64,000 nt of DNA from Isoetes taiwanensis (Eukaryota > Streptophyta > Lycopodiopsida > Isoetales > Isoetaceae), in assembly GCA_021234155.1 (NCBI GenBank), contig JAJEKV010000003.1, positions 14,368,386-14,432,385 on the forward strand, in the 5' to 3' direction. Below are positions 54,622 through 64,000 of the stretch, piece by piece. Under the pieces are notes generated by a model that saw only the letters and a program-made list of their open reading frames with translations, made no database searches and was not told the origin of the DNA. The translations under genes were made by a program, and so were the position numbers. Each line of letters starts with the position of its first letter. Position 1 is the stretch's first letter.

Positions 54622-57078
54622 ATGGAAAGACAAACTGGCAAAAAGCTAAAATGCATCAGATCTGACAGAGGGGGGGAGTATTTGTCAAATAAATTTAAGC
54701 ATTTTTGTATCTCAAATGGAATAAAGAGGCAGATGACTTGCAGATATAGCCCACAACAGAATGGTGTGGCAGAGAGGAGAAACATGACTGTCATGAATGC
54801 AATTAGGTCAATGATCAAAGGAAGTGGATTGCCGAACAATCTTTGGGAAGAAGCCCTCAAAGCAGCTGTGTTCATCCAAAATAAATTACCATCATCAAGC
54901 TTGGGAGGAAATGTACCAGATCTTGTATGGTCAAACAACAATGGTGAGATAAATTATGATATATTCAAATGTTATGGTTGTCTTGTCTACTTTCACATAC
55001 CAGATGAACTAAGGAGGAAATTGGACAACAAAGGTAAAATTGGTTTCTTGGTTGGATATGACGAGGAGTCCAAAGGTTACAGAATTTTTGTTCCTAAGAA
55101 CAATCAAATTATCATTAGTAGGGATGTTATTTTCAATGAAGAGGTCTTGTACAAAGATAGATTCAAAAGAAATAAGGCAGAAGAAAAGGCGGCAAGAGAA
55201 GAAAATTCTGAAAACAAAGACAACAATTTGGAACAGTCTCAAATGGATCTTGAGTCAATCAATGGGGATGAGTATCATGGCAATGATGGGACTGATCAAT
55301 CAGAAATTAACAACAGCAAAGATGACAGTTTTGAATTGACACCAGAGGAAAACAAACAGGACACAACTTGTAAAAGGAGAAAAACCCAGGCTGAAAGACT
55401 TATTAATCAAGCAAAAATAAATACAGAAATTTATGGAAGGACTGATGGTGGCAGAAGCATGAGAATCGAAAAACTAGGGCAAGATATCAATGAAGAAGAC
55501 ATTGATCAAATTTTGGCAATTCTAGATGATGTACAAATACCAAAAACCTATGAGGAAGCATTGGTCTCAGCTGATAAAGTGCAATGGCAAGAAGCTATGC
55601 AAGAGGAATTAGAATCATTCAAGCATACTCAGACATATGATACAGTGGAAGAACCTTCAGGACAAAACATCATAGGTAGCAAGTGGATTTTCAGAATAAA
55701 AGATTGTGCAGATGGGAGAAAGAAATACAAAGCCAGATTAGTTGCTCAGGGTTATACACAAAAGAAAGGAAAGGATTATGATGAGACATACTCACCAATA
55801 GTAAAATTAACTAGTATCAGATTGCTTTTAAGCATTGCAAATGCTCAGAATTTTGACATACATCACATGGATGTTAAGACTGCATTTTTGAATGCAAAAA
55901 TTGAAGGAGATATTGACATGAGACCAGCTCCTGGTTTTGGGGAAAAGAATAAAATGGTATGGAAATTAAAAAAGGCAGTTTATGGTCTTAAGCAAGCACC
56001 TCGAGAATGGTACATGTGCATAGATAAATTTTTGAGAGAACAAAACTTTGAAAAACTGCAAAATGATGGAAACCTTTATAGGTTTAAAGATGGAGAACAT
56101 TTTTGCATTTTGGCTCTATATGTAGATGATTGCATCATGGTTGCAAACGATGTTGAATGTCTAAAACAGTGCAAAAGAGTTCTACAAAATAGATTCCAAA
56201 TGACTGACTTGGGAGAGTTGAAACAATTTCTTGGCATAGAAGTGATCAGGGACAGGAAGAATAAAATGTTAAAGTTGAAGCAGAGCAAGCATATAGACAA
56301 TATGCTTAAAAGGTTTAACTTAACATGGGCAAATCCCGTTGCAACTCCAATTGTACCTGGACATAAGCTGACTGCTGAGAAATACATTACTGTGGAGGAA
56401 GTACAAGAAATGGAAAAAGTGCCATATAGGGCCTTGATTGGCTGCTTGCTGTATTTGTCTAACAACACAAGACCAGACATATCTTATGTGGTGAATATTC
56501 TGAGCAGAAATTGTCATAATCCCACCAAAGAACACTGGTCAGCTGGAAAACGAGTTTTAAGATATCTAAAGAAAACTCAAAAACATGGCATTGTATATAA
56601 TTCAGAAGATTTGGTCATGCAAGCATTTAGTGATGCTGATTGGGGTGGAGATTTAGGTTGTAGAAAATCTACATCAGGATATGCTATTTATTTAGGTGGA
56701 GGTGTTGTAACCTGGAGAAGTAAAAGGCAAAGTACTATTGCAATGTCAACAGCAGAAGCAGAATATGCTGCTTCATCTTTAGTTGCAAAGGAAGTAACAT
56801 GGTTGAGAAGATTATTGGATGAATTAAACTGTCCACAAGTTGAACCAACCAAAATTTGGACAGATAATCAAAGCTGCATTGCTATTGTCAAGAATCCTGT
56901 GGATCACGAAAGGACAAAGCACATAGAGTTGAACATTCATTTTATCAGGGATTTGGCTCGCAAAAATTATATCCAAATGGCTTATGTGAATACTGATAAA
57001 CAAGTTGCAGATATTTTTACTAAAGCACTTGCTGAGAGTAAGTATATTCAACACAGAAATAATCTGAATATTTTCTGA
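54622..57078 (+). CDS. copia-2 Pol: integrase, reverse transcriptase, RNase H
   Basis: 818 codons without a stop; the element frame actually begins further upstream (FISFIDDYSRK at about 54517), so the ATG at 54622 is internal. Integrase: KLKCIRSDRGGEYLSNKF, QNGVAERRNMTVMNAIRSM. RT (about residues 340-580): WIFRIKDCADGRKKYKARLV, MDVKTAFLNAKIEGDI, YGLKQAPREWY, and the catalytic LYVDDCIMVAND. RNase H (about 670-810): FSDADWGGDLGCRKSTSGYA, STAEAEYAA, IWTDNQSCIAI and the end ADIFTKAL. The catalytic residues are kept in the RT and RNase H; with gag and protease gone the copy cannot move alone. Confidence 0.93.
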   Translation: MERQTGKKLKCIRSDRGGEYLSNKFKHFCISNGIKRQMTCRYSPQQNGVAERRNMTVMNAIRSMIKGSGLPNNLWEEALKAAVFIQNKLPSSSLGGNVPDLVWSNNNGEINYDIFKCYGCLVYFHIPDELRRKLDNKGKIGFLVGYDEESKGYRIFVPKNNQIIISRDVIFNEEVLYKDRFKRNKAEEKAAREENSENKDNNLEQSQMDLESINGDEYHGNDGTDQSEINNSKDDSFELTPEENKQDTTCKRRKTQAERLINQAKINTEIYGRTDGGRSMRIEKLGQDINEEDIDQILAILDDVQIPKTYEEALVSADKVQWQEAMQEELESFKHTQTYDTVEEPSGQNIIGSKWIFRIKDCADGRKKYKARLVAQGYTQKKGKDYDETYSPIVKLTSIRLLLSIANAQNFDIHHMDVKTAFLNAKIEGDIDMRPAPGFGEKNKMVWKLKKAVYGLKQAPREWYMCIDKFLREQNFEKLQNDGNLYRFKDGEHFCILALYVDDCIMVANDVECLKQCKRVLQNRFQMTDLGELKQFLGIEVIRDRKNKMLKLKQSKHIDNMLKRFNLTWANPVATPIVPGHKLTAEKYITVEEVQEMEKVPYRALIGCLLYLSNNTRPDISYVVNILSRNCHNPTKEHWSAGKRVLRYLKKTQKHGIVYNSEDLVMQAFSDADWGGDLGCRKSTSGYAIYLGGGVVTWRSKRQSTIAMSTAEAEYAASSLVAKEVTWLRRLLDELNCPQVEPTKIWTDNQSCIAIVKNPVDHERTKHIELNIHFIRDLARKNYIQMAYVNTDKQVADIFTKALAESKYIQHRNNLNIF

Positions 57079-57097
57079 TTATATGATGAAGAAGGAA

Positions 57098-57443
57098 TGT
57101 TGGGAATGTCATCATATAATTGGTTATGGCATCTTCAACATGTTGAATATACTGAAGCTGCATGCATCTGAAGAAGCAGACAATATTTCACCCTGTATAG
57201 ATTACAATGATCTATTAGGGTATGGTGTAAATTATGGAAAGGAACAAACCTATGGTTTAAAACCTATGGTCAAATATTGACATTAAACATTGAGGTGTCA
57301 ACATGTAATATAAGCATTTTTTGAGCGAAAAGTTCTTATGAACTTAGCAACTGCCTAAGGCGGTCGGATTTGATGGCAAAACCGTCGAAGGGCTGCCAAT
57401 TTAAACATTAAGATGTATATCCTGTAGATTGAATTCGATTGCA
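57098..57443 (+). repeat. copia-2 3' LTR
   Basis: Matches 53546-53891 with about three substitutions, pointing to a recent insertion. The frame at 57083-57280 is just LTR sequence read through. Confidence 0.9.
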
Positions 57444-57889
57444 TGGTTTTAGGAGGAAGTAATCGATCTAACTCATTCGTTAGATCATTTGTTTGAAGTA
57501 GTTCTGTGCTACAGTAAAACTTTCGATCCCATATGAACAGTGATTATTGCTTTTTAATGGTTCAATGGTGATTTACTAATATTTAATGTAGCAAATGATT
57601 CTTTGGTGAACTTGAGTTCTTAGAAGTTGAAGATTAATAAAATATCTTCATCTTGGTATTGAATTTATGGTTGAATTTTGTCTATCAGGGAAGTCCTAGA
57701 GGGGTCTGATCCAACCCTATGCGATATCTTTGATCACATGATGTAGAGACTACCCTGCGGTGTGCCAGATGTAACTGTTGAGGACGTCCGGGCAGAAACC
57801 ATGGCAACAGTGCTTGATGATGTCAGTTTTAAGCCATTGTAACTTATGATCCATTTGAAACATTCAACCATGCAAAAGGCAAGAGACCA

Positions 57890-58175
57890 CTTTGAATGTG
57901 AATATTTTCTTGAACACTTGAATGTGAGTTAGTGTAATTGTATTGGTTTATAAAAGTGCACCAAAGTTCAATGTTTCAAAGCTTATTAAAAGTAATACTT
58001 CAATGTTTCCACTATTCGAGGACATATTTCAATGGTTAAGGGCTATGATAAATAATATATTAACATATTCAATGCTGTGATCCCGGAGGACGGGATCACC
58101 AAGCAGGCGGACGCGGGATCCCAGAGGAGGGGATCCCGTACGTTTTTTTATTACTTTTTTATCCTATGGTCTAAA
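57890..58175 (+). repeat. MULE internal repeat module, copy 2
   Basis: Repeats the AT-rich leader and one palindromic unit of the module at 52250-52945, including AATAATATATTAACATATTC and the run into TTTTTTATTACTTTTTTATC. It lies after the 3' remnants of the small gene, as copy 1 lies after the Ulp1-like gene. Confidence 0.87.
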
Positions 58176-58498
58176 CTCTGAACATTAAACATTAAACTCA
58201 AGGTCCTAACTTATCCTATGCTAGGTAAGTTAGGTTTAATATTTACTTATCTACTTATCATATGCTATGCTAGGTAAGTTAGGTTTAAACATAAATATTG
58301 ATAATATTAACAATATTTATCAATAGGTTAAGTAATTAGTAAATAGGTAAATATTGATTTATTTATACCTATTGTTTATAAGATAAGATAAGATAAACTC
58401 TAAACTTGACCTGAACAATTAACAAGACAATGAAGCTCATGAATGGCTTCAAAAGGTGTCAATGAGCATTAAACAACAACAAACTCACAATGACATTC
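58176..58498. other. AT-rich spacer with palindrome
   Basis: No gene. A perfect inverted repeat ATAAATATTG/CAATATTTAT (58291-58320) and a duplicated phrase CTAGGTAAGTTAGGTTTAA (about 58222 and 58271) lie 3' of the transposase gene. AAGATAAGATAAGATAAAC is near 58380. Confidence 0.6.
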
Positions 58499-61413
58499 TC
58501 ACAATAGGCCCTCCATCTCAATTTGCTTCCAACTCTTCTTGGTTTCCTTGTCTTTCCTCTTCCCAATTTCTATCAGAGGCTTGAGCTTTGCCAAACTATT
58601 ACCACACTCCTCTTCGACTGCATTAGTGGGGATACATGTTATGGTTCTGTTAGAGTTTGTGTAGCCAACATCATCCATTCTTTCAAGCCGCGTGTCGAGT
58701 TGTCTCATGAGTGAATCAGTTGCAATTAGGATGCCTGGATCTTTTTTTGCCCTTGACATCACTCTAGCAATGACTTCTTGTAAGGATCTCCTTGTCTTAT
58801 CCAGGTTAATCCTTGTCTCCTTTTGAGAGGGAGACTCGTCCAAGCTTACAATCTCAGCCACATCTTCATATGTGGTTTCCTCCCCATGAAAGGCCCCATG
58901 AAATAGATCCTCACATGGCCTCAAGTGGTCCATGCACCCACCAATTGTCCCATATTGGGATCCAAGCACCTGTAAAAGATCTTGATCCCTGTAGTTGCCC
59001 ACCATTTGCATGACCTTAACTTGGTGCTTACATAAGTTGCCCTTGGATCCCCAGGGACAGTCACAGTATGCCCATTTCTTGTGTGCCCCGTTCACAAAGT
59101 ATGGTCCTTGCCCTAGAGTGCGTTCACTTTGCACTTCTGCCTCACCTTCTTCGAAGTTAGTGAATGTCACGACCTGTTCATCAGCAATCTTCCTTGCACC
59201 CAGTATGGCACACTGTACTATCTCTTCCTGGGAGGTGTTCACCACAAACCCTGCTTCCTTCATGGACCTAGATGACAAGAGAATTATGTTCTTGCAAAAT
59301 CAAAATAGGCTAGAGAAGATGATTATAAGTTATACCTGATGTATGCCATGTGTGTCTCCACGTTGTTGGTTAGAATGTAGAGCAGCCAATCAATCCTCCG
59401 TCCTCGGAGTGCTCGTTTTGAAATGCCCAGGCGCCTTTTCAAGGCACAATGCCATGCCTCTATGGCTGCATTAGTCTCTTGGTTGGAGTGAGGGTACATC
59501 CTTGTAGCCAATACCCATTGGCAAATGTTTTTGATCCACTCCTTACTCATGTAAGCCGCCAACTTGGGGTATTGAGGATACTTCCTCACTAAGTCTTCCA
59601 ATTTTTTAGTTGCCTCCCTCCTTACTGCCTCCCTATACTCTTCACTGTACACATTGTCCCCTAGAGGACCTTCTGTCCTGTACATAATGTAACCAAGTTC
59701 CTTGAACAGATCGTTACGTGCCACCTTGTTCTTGATGTTCTTCTGCAACCACTTGATCCAAGCCCTCCTCACGTGCCATATGCAAATTTGCACGGGCACA
59801 CTAGGAAAAACCATGCAAATAAACAACGTTAGTACATATGGAATGCTTCCAAGGATTAGAGTTTGACAAGTTACTTTTTTCACGGCCTTTATCTCAGCAT
59901 GGGCATCATCTGTAATGATGCAAGAAGATTGCCAATCAGGATCATCTCGGCATAAGGACTCATTTAGTGCTTGCATCCACTTTGTTATAGCTCCACTCTT
60001 TTGAGAATTGGTAATAACGTAAGCCAATGGTAAACCATTGGAATACTCATCAAAGGCGATAAGTGTGAAAAGATAGAACCTGCATTAAACCATACACAAT
60101 AATCAAATCAACTCAACGTACCAGGAGCACACACAATAAAAGTTGAGGAAGAACCGCACCTCTTGTCGTTTGTTTTGAAAGTAGAGTCCATGCAAATGGC
60201 TCTGTTCTTGCCAAATCTCAACATGGACTCCCTTTGGATTGGAGTCATAACTCCCAATTGAAACAAGTCTCCTTGCTCATACATGAACACAGAATCTTGA
60301 TGTTGTTGAACCCACATGTCAATGCTAGTGGGAAGATCTTCATGTAGCTTCCATGTGTTACGAACAACTCCCTTTCCAATATTGTACACGTCCCGAATTT
60401 TCAACACATCGTCCCTACACATGCTTTCCTGTCCATTCACTTCAAGTCTGAACCTCCACCTCTCTTCATGCATATTCATGACACTACGTGGCGTGTGCCA
60501 TTGGACAAGCTTCTCTCTTACCCATTCCCTCAATTCTTGTGAGATCCAGGGTGCTAGCTTGAACTTAACTCCAGAGGATGGGTCAACAAACCTACCATGG
60601 CAGGACAAACCTCGGATATTCTTGTGATCAAACCCATAATAAGTGATATGTGAAAATTCTGGAAGGAAATAGAGTTGCCTGATTGTGAAATGGCACTGGC
60701 AGCCCCTACGTATGCCCTCTCCCCTCTCAACCCTTTTCCTACGTGTGCCCGGTGGACGTGGTCTATCCTCAACCACATGAGTGTTTGCTGTCTTGTCTTG
60801 AGGTCCATATGAACACCAATATCTGTATTGTGCATTACAAGTTAGTTTTGATCTACTAGGTGTAATCCTAATGACAAGCACATCAAATGACTTAAAAAAG
60901 CAAGAATTATAATCAATCACATAACCTATTGGATGACCCTATTGGATCTTGGACTCATGATTTAAAACACAAACACATTAATCAAACCAATACCTCTTCA
61001 ATGTCATATAGGAATCCTTGTAGGGTCTTTTTAACACTCTCTCAGGCACTGAACTTCTTAGATAGAAATTGGCAGGTGCTTCACAATTCCTCTGCTCCCC
61101 AAGAACGAAATCTTGGACCCGGTCTGTATGGATGTAGCAAGTCCAAACAAGTATCCGCCACCCCTTGAATATCGGTGCGATGCTCTTCGGATACCAATGT
61201 AAGTTGCCATGATCAAACAGGCCATTTGGAGGTGATTCGGTCGTATTTCAGCCCTAAGTTTGAAAAAAAAAAAACATTAAACGCAAAATGACAATGCTTG
61301 TTTACAGCCCTTGAAGATTGCTATGAATGAAAAAGAATACTTACCTCTTCTCTCTTCTCCTCTAATTCGTCCATAGCTGCCGCAGCCATAGCCGCATTCC
61401 GCTCCTCCTCCAT
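58499..61413 (-). pseudogene. MULE transposase, five exons, SWIM zinc finger
   Basis: Minus-strand model with GT-AG introns and matching phases: exon 1 61413-61345 (ATG), exon 2 61253-60994, exon 3 60822-60160, exon 4 60079-59336, exon 5 59267-58499. Exon 2-3 encode an N-terminal Cys/His-rich region (GCQCHFTIRQLYF, LSCHGRFVDP). Exon 3 ends with the first catalytic Asp (ICMDSTFKTNDK). Exon 4 has the second (IITDDAHAEIKAV) and CIWHVRRAWIKW, typical of MuDR-type transposases, and ETNAAIEAWH. Exon 5 has the SWIM finger AYCDCPWGSKGNLCKHQV (C-x-C-x8-C-x-H).

It would bind the TIRs and cut the element out. A TGA as second codon of exon 2 (possibly from CGA) and a possibly unspliced former intron (59874-59812) suggest inactivity. 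Confidence 0.85.
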
Positions 61414-61639
61414 GCCTCGCTACATCGACATCAACACGCAACAGGGAAGAACCACACTCAGATGGTGATCCCGGAGGGTAGTCTCAGAACGTCCACGTGT
61501 TTTCATTGTATTGGTTTGTCCGCATGGGGCCGGCAAAATTCAAACTTGGACCACTGTTTAGTCCACGCTATCTCCACCGGCCCAAACGTTCTCATATCTT
61601 GGCCTCCCGGGAATCCACGGTTGCAAATGGCGTGGTGAT

Positions 61640-62310
61640 CCCGAGGGATTCGGTATAGATCACCGGATCTAACGGCCTATCGGCAAACCACACAGGTTTG
61701 CATCTAACTGGTGATCCCGGAGGATCTGATCCACATCACCCGACGGGATCCCTGAGGATCTGATCACCTCGGCGATAGCGTCCGGCGTTATCGATCCCGA
61801 GGAGGGGATCCACGCCCGGGTAATCTCGGGGGGAGAGTGGATCACCTCGGCGGATAGCGTCCACCGTTATCAGCCACGGGCGGGTGATCCCGGAGGAGGG
61901 GATCCACGTCCGGGGTGCCGGGAATCCCGGAGGAGGGGATCACCTCGGCGGATAGCGGCCGCCGATATCAGCCACGGGCCGGGGATCTCGGAGGAGGGGA
62001 TCCACGTGCTCATGCCCGGGGATCCCGGAGGGCGGGATCATCACGGCGGATAACGTCCGTCGTTAATAGCCAGCGACTGTGGGGGTCCCAGAGGAGGGGA
62101 TCGCGTGGATGATCCCGGAGGCGGGGATCTCTGAGGTGCGGACGGCCGCGATGGCACGGGGGCTTGGACGACGGGGATGGACCGGGCCGACGTGGCGTGT
62201 GCTGTACGTCAGAACGGGGTCTCCCCAACGGACCCCGTCGAGAGCGGCCCGGGATCCCGGAGGACGGTATATTTATCTCCGGGATCATCGAATCAAGGGT
62301 AAAAGTATCC
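61640..62310 (-). repeat. Right terminal inverted repeat of the MULE
   Basis: The inverse of the left TIR, ending GAATCAAGGGTAAAAGTATCC at 62310. It contains the same GATCCC/GGGATC blocks and CGGATAGCG/GTTATCAGCCAC phrases, with fewer units. Between 61420 and 61640, less similar sequence with further GGTGATCCCGGAGG words links it to the first transposase exon. Confidence 0.88.
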
Positions 62311-64000
62311 AGAGCGAACCTATTCAGGCACATTATCCCTAACATAATCTATTTACTTCGTCTCTTCGAGCCAAAAAATTAGAGGCGATCTTAAAGATGC
62401 TAAGAATATTCGAAAAACGACGTTGGGAAGATTAGGCTCCACGTATCCACCTGTCCCATTGGCCAACGTTGATGCCGCTCAGTTTCAAGCCCCGGCTCCA
62501 GAGCTGGGATTTGCAAGCAGTACATGTCGCAAGAAGAGCGCGATGGCTCTTCAGTTATGGCGCAAAAAGAAGAGCTGGAAAAGGCTCGACAACAACCTTT
62601 TGACAGTTTGGAGGTCAGTTAATCTTATTTGGCTATATTTTTCCCAGCACCATTGCTGTAGTTCAGAAAGTTGCAACGGTTTCACGTAAGAAATAAAGTT
62701 GGAAACCCGGTAGGAACAGATAACAGTTTAATCTCCGTATTCATATATTAAACATGTAGCTGAGAGATATTTTTGTAAGGAACACCATATTCTTATTGAA
62801 GACCATGGACCACATTTTCAGTGTTTTCTTTCAGAATGACAGTGCTTAGTAGAATGCCCTGCCCATTAAAGGAGTTACAAGAAGAAACTAGCTTATTAAT
62901 AAACGTAAGGAATACTGTCGTTAATCTTTGTTTATTCTGTTTTATGTGCCCTTGTGCTGGTTGGGTTTTAACCAATGGTCCTGGTGTTGGACTATTTGTA
63001 AGGGATCTATACCTTCTAGACGTACATTTTTCAATCCAAACGTATGTTGGTTATGATAATGGGCATAGTATGACCCAATAAGCAAGGTATCCTGACACAA
63101 AGGGGTCAACCAGTAGCTCATTGTTATAGCATTTGCAAGCTGGAACTCTTAGGTGCAAGTGCACAACAAGGATGGAAAGATCTTGGGCGGTGTGCACTTG
63201 GGTTTAATACACACTTTCTGTTTTGGGCATGGGTCTGGGTAGATTCACCACCAAGGCTGCCTTAACTGATGGGTGACTTGACTAGGTTAATGGAGCATAC
63301 AAATGGTAGTGAAGTTCCATTATGTTGCAAATTTTTATATTTCAGAAAGGCAACTATGCCACTTCTTCATTTTCTTCTTGTGCTGATTTCTTGCTAGAAA
63401 CTATGGTTGAAACTGTTCTTTCTACTCTCTTTTTCATTCCCTTTTTCTGCTGATTGTATAAGAAACAAAGGTTCTTCTCCAACATTCCTCAATGGGCGCA
63501 CCGCCCAAGCCCTTTTTGCCTCCATCTGCACTACCCCGACAACTAACCTTGGCACTGATGCCAGGTGTGAACCCAAGAAGCATTGAGCGACTGGCCTGTA
63601 TGTTTATGTATTTCAACAATTTTGTCTTTCTCTCATACCGAGCACACAAGACTTGATTATCAGTGAACATGGTAAGAATAAAATCCTTAGAGCAAAAGGT
63701 CGGGGTGGAGACATGCTATTGTTCAGCTTAGGGTCTCATCTCATCAGCTTAAGGTCGAGCGCTTTTGGGCTGTCCGCTTGAGGTGGAGGTTGGTCAGACT
63801 TCAACTTATGGATGAAGGAAAAGGTTATTTGCGACTCAGCAGCTGCATGCAATATTGCCCCTGCTTAAAGTTGAGAGCTCTACATTCAGCCATTTCTTGA
63901 ACATAAAGAGCCGAACATGTCTGTTCTGCAAATCTCTTTATTTTTAAGAAGGATGTGGAGCCAAACATTTCTTGAACATAAAGAGCCAAACATGTCTGGC
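62311..64000. other. No gene recognised
   Basis: Open frames such as 62423-62689 (Lys/Trp-rich) and 62821-63081 have no recognisable domain. A ~33-bp phrase (ATTTCTTGAACATAAAGAGC ...) occurs twice near the end (about 63893 and 63967). The flank right of the MULE may be host DNA but shows no supported exon. Confidence 0.45.

Larger units (their letters stand above)
53546..57443 (+). mobile_element. Young copia element with internal deletion (copia-2)
   Basis: LTRs at 53546-53891 and 57098-57443 (346 bp each, TG...CA, about three differences). A purine tract GAAGAAGGAA precedes the 3' LTR. The region after the 5' LTR lacks Gag, protease and a normal PBS: it runs straight into the pre-integrase knuckle and VHTDLCGPLNI, so about 1.5-2 kb is deleted. 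A 470-bp LINE-B 3' end is inserted at 54031. The long pol frame follows. No 5-bp target duplication is visible (CTGCT versus TGGTT). Confidence 0.88.
48732..62310. mobile_element. Large MULE with Ulp1-type protease and SWIM transposase
   Basis: Long terminal inverted repeats (48732-49632 and 61640-62310), both starting GGATACTTTTACCCTTGATTC, enclose a C2H2/Ulp1-like gene (plus), a small unknown gene (plus) and a MuDR-type transposase (minus). MULEs carrying Ulp1-like proteases (Kaonashi type) are known from flowering plants; this one has additional features. A copia element (53546-57443) is inserted in it. No clean 9-bp target duplication could be seen at the ends. Confidence 0.82.

Noticed and set aside
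54622-54702. ATG at 54622 as a true translation start
   Set aside because: Integrase coding clearly continues upstream (FIDDYSRK), so this Met is internal to the polyprotein.
53546-57443. 5-bp target duplication around copia-2
   Set aside because: The flanks CTGCT and TGGTT do not match; no duplication can be claimed.
59801-59874. 74-nt intron from GTAACT to CCTAG in the transposase
   Set aside because: Removing 74 nt shifts the frame and destroys the CIWHV motif; the 63-nt version ending at CATG fits the protein family better.

Overview
The window is nuclear DNA from a land plant with a large, repeat-dense genome. Most of it is nested, decaying mobile elements: Ty3 and Ty1 retrotransposons with tRNA-Met-type primer sites, two kinds of LINE, small TIR elements, Helitron-like ends and a large MULE. 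The only host-type gene is a broken PPR gene. The style of the PPR repeats and the mixture of elements suggest a fern or another non-seed plant. That is an inference, not a proof. No bacterial, plastid or rRNA/tRNA genes were seen. All homology calls were made by eye.

Layout. 1-4.7 kb: no gene, with one Helitron-like 3' end. 4.68-12.28 kb: a Ty3-type element (LTR, PBS, leader, ORFs, protease, RT, integrase; 3' LTR missing). Its leader carries the most striking item of the window, a broken ORF at 6958-8147. It starts with a histone H3 tail (TKQTARK) and ends with an H3 histone fold (ALQE...IHAKRVT...KD), with roughly 300 residues of charged sequence between them. The ORF is preceded by two 64-nt two-tier hairpins and a TATA box. 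The same cassette (two hairpins, TATA, leader, ATG) occurs again in front of a second, unrecognised ORF at 8874. The hairpin arms differ by compensating base changes.

12.28-22.35 kb: a TIR-element fragment, a LINE fragment, a Helitron-like 5' end, then a minus-strand non-autonomous LTR element. One of its LTRs is split by a full-length copia element with a TCATC target duplication. 22.4-31 kb: an L1-type LINE (plus strand) interrupted by a second LINE of a different type (minus strand), which is itself interrupted by a 715-bp hAT-like TIR element. 31-41 kb: mostly unannotatable sequence with a LINE 3' end, a Ty3 fragment (gag, zinc knuckle, protease) and another LINE copy. 41.3-44.9 kb: PPR pseudogene pieces around a copia RT fragment.

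48.73-62.31 kb: a 13.6-kb MULE with long terminal inverted repeats. It carries a C2H2/Ulp1-type protease gene, a small unknown gene and, on the minus strand, a five-exon transposase with a SWIM zinc finger. A young copia element with an 818-residue open pol frame sits in the small gene, and a 5'-truncated LINE sits inside that copia. Dozens of copies of the quasi-palindrome GATCCC-n-GGGATC mark the TIRs and the 3' ends of the internal genes. 62.3-64 kb: nothing convincing.

How the parts relate: the histone ORF is in the same strand and interval as the gag/leader of its retrotransposon, between the PBS and protease-RT-integrase, so it appears to be element cargo. In the MULE, the transposase, the Ulp1-like protease and the small gene form a cargo-bearing transposon unit. 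Nearly every coding region shows stops or frameshifts, several being C-to-T or G-to-A changes, as expected for methylated, silenced repeats.
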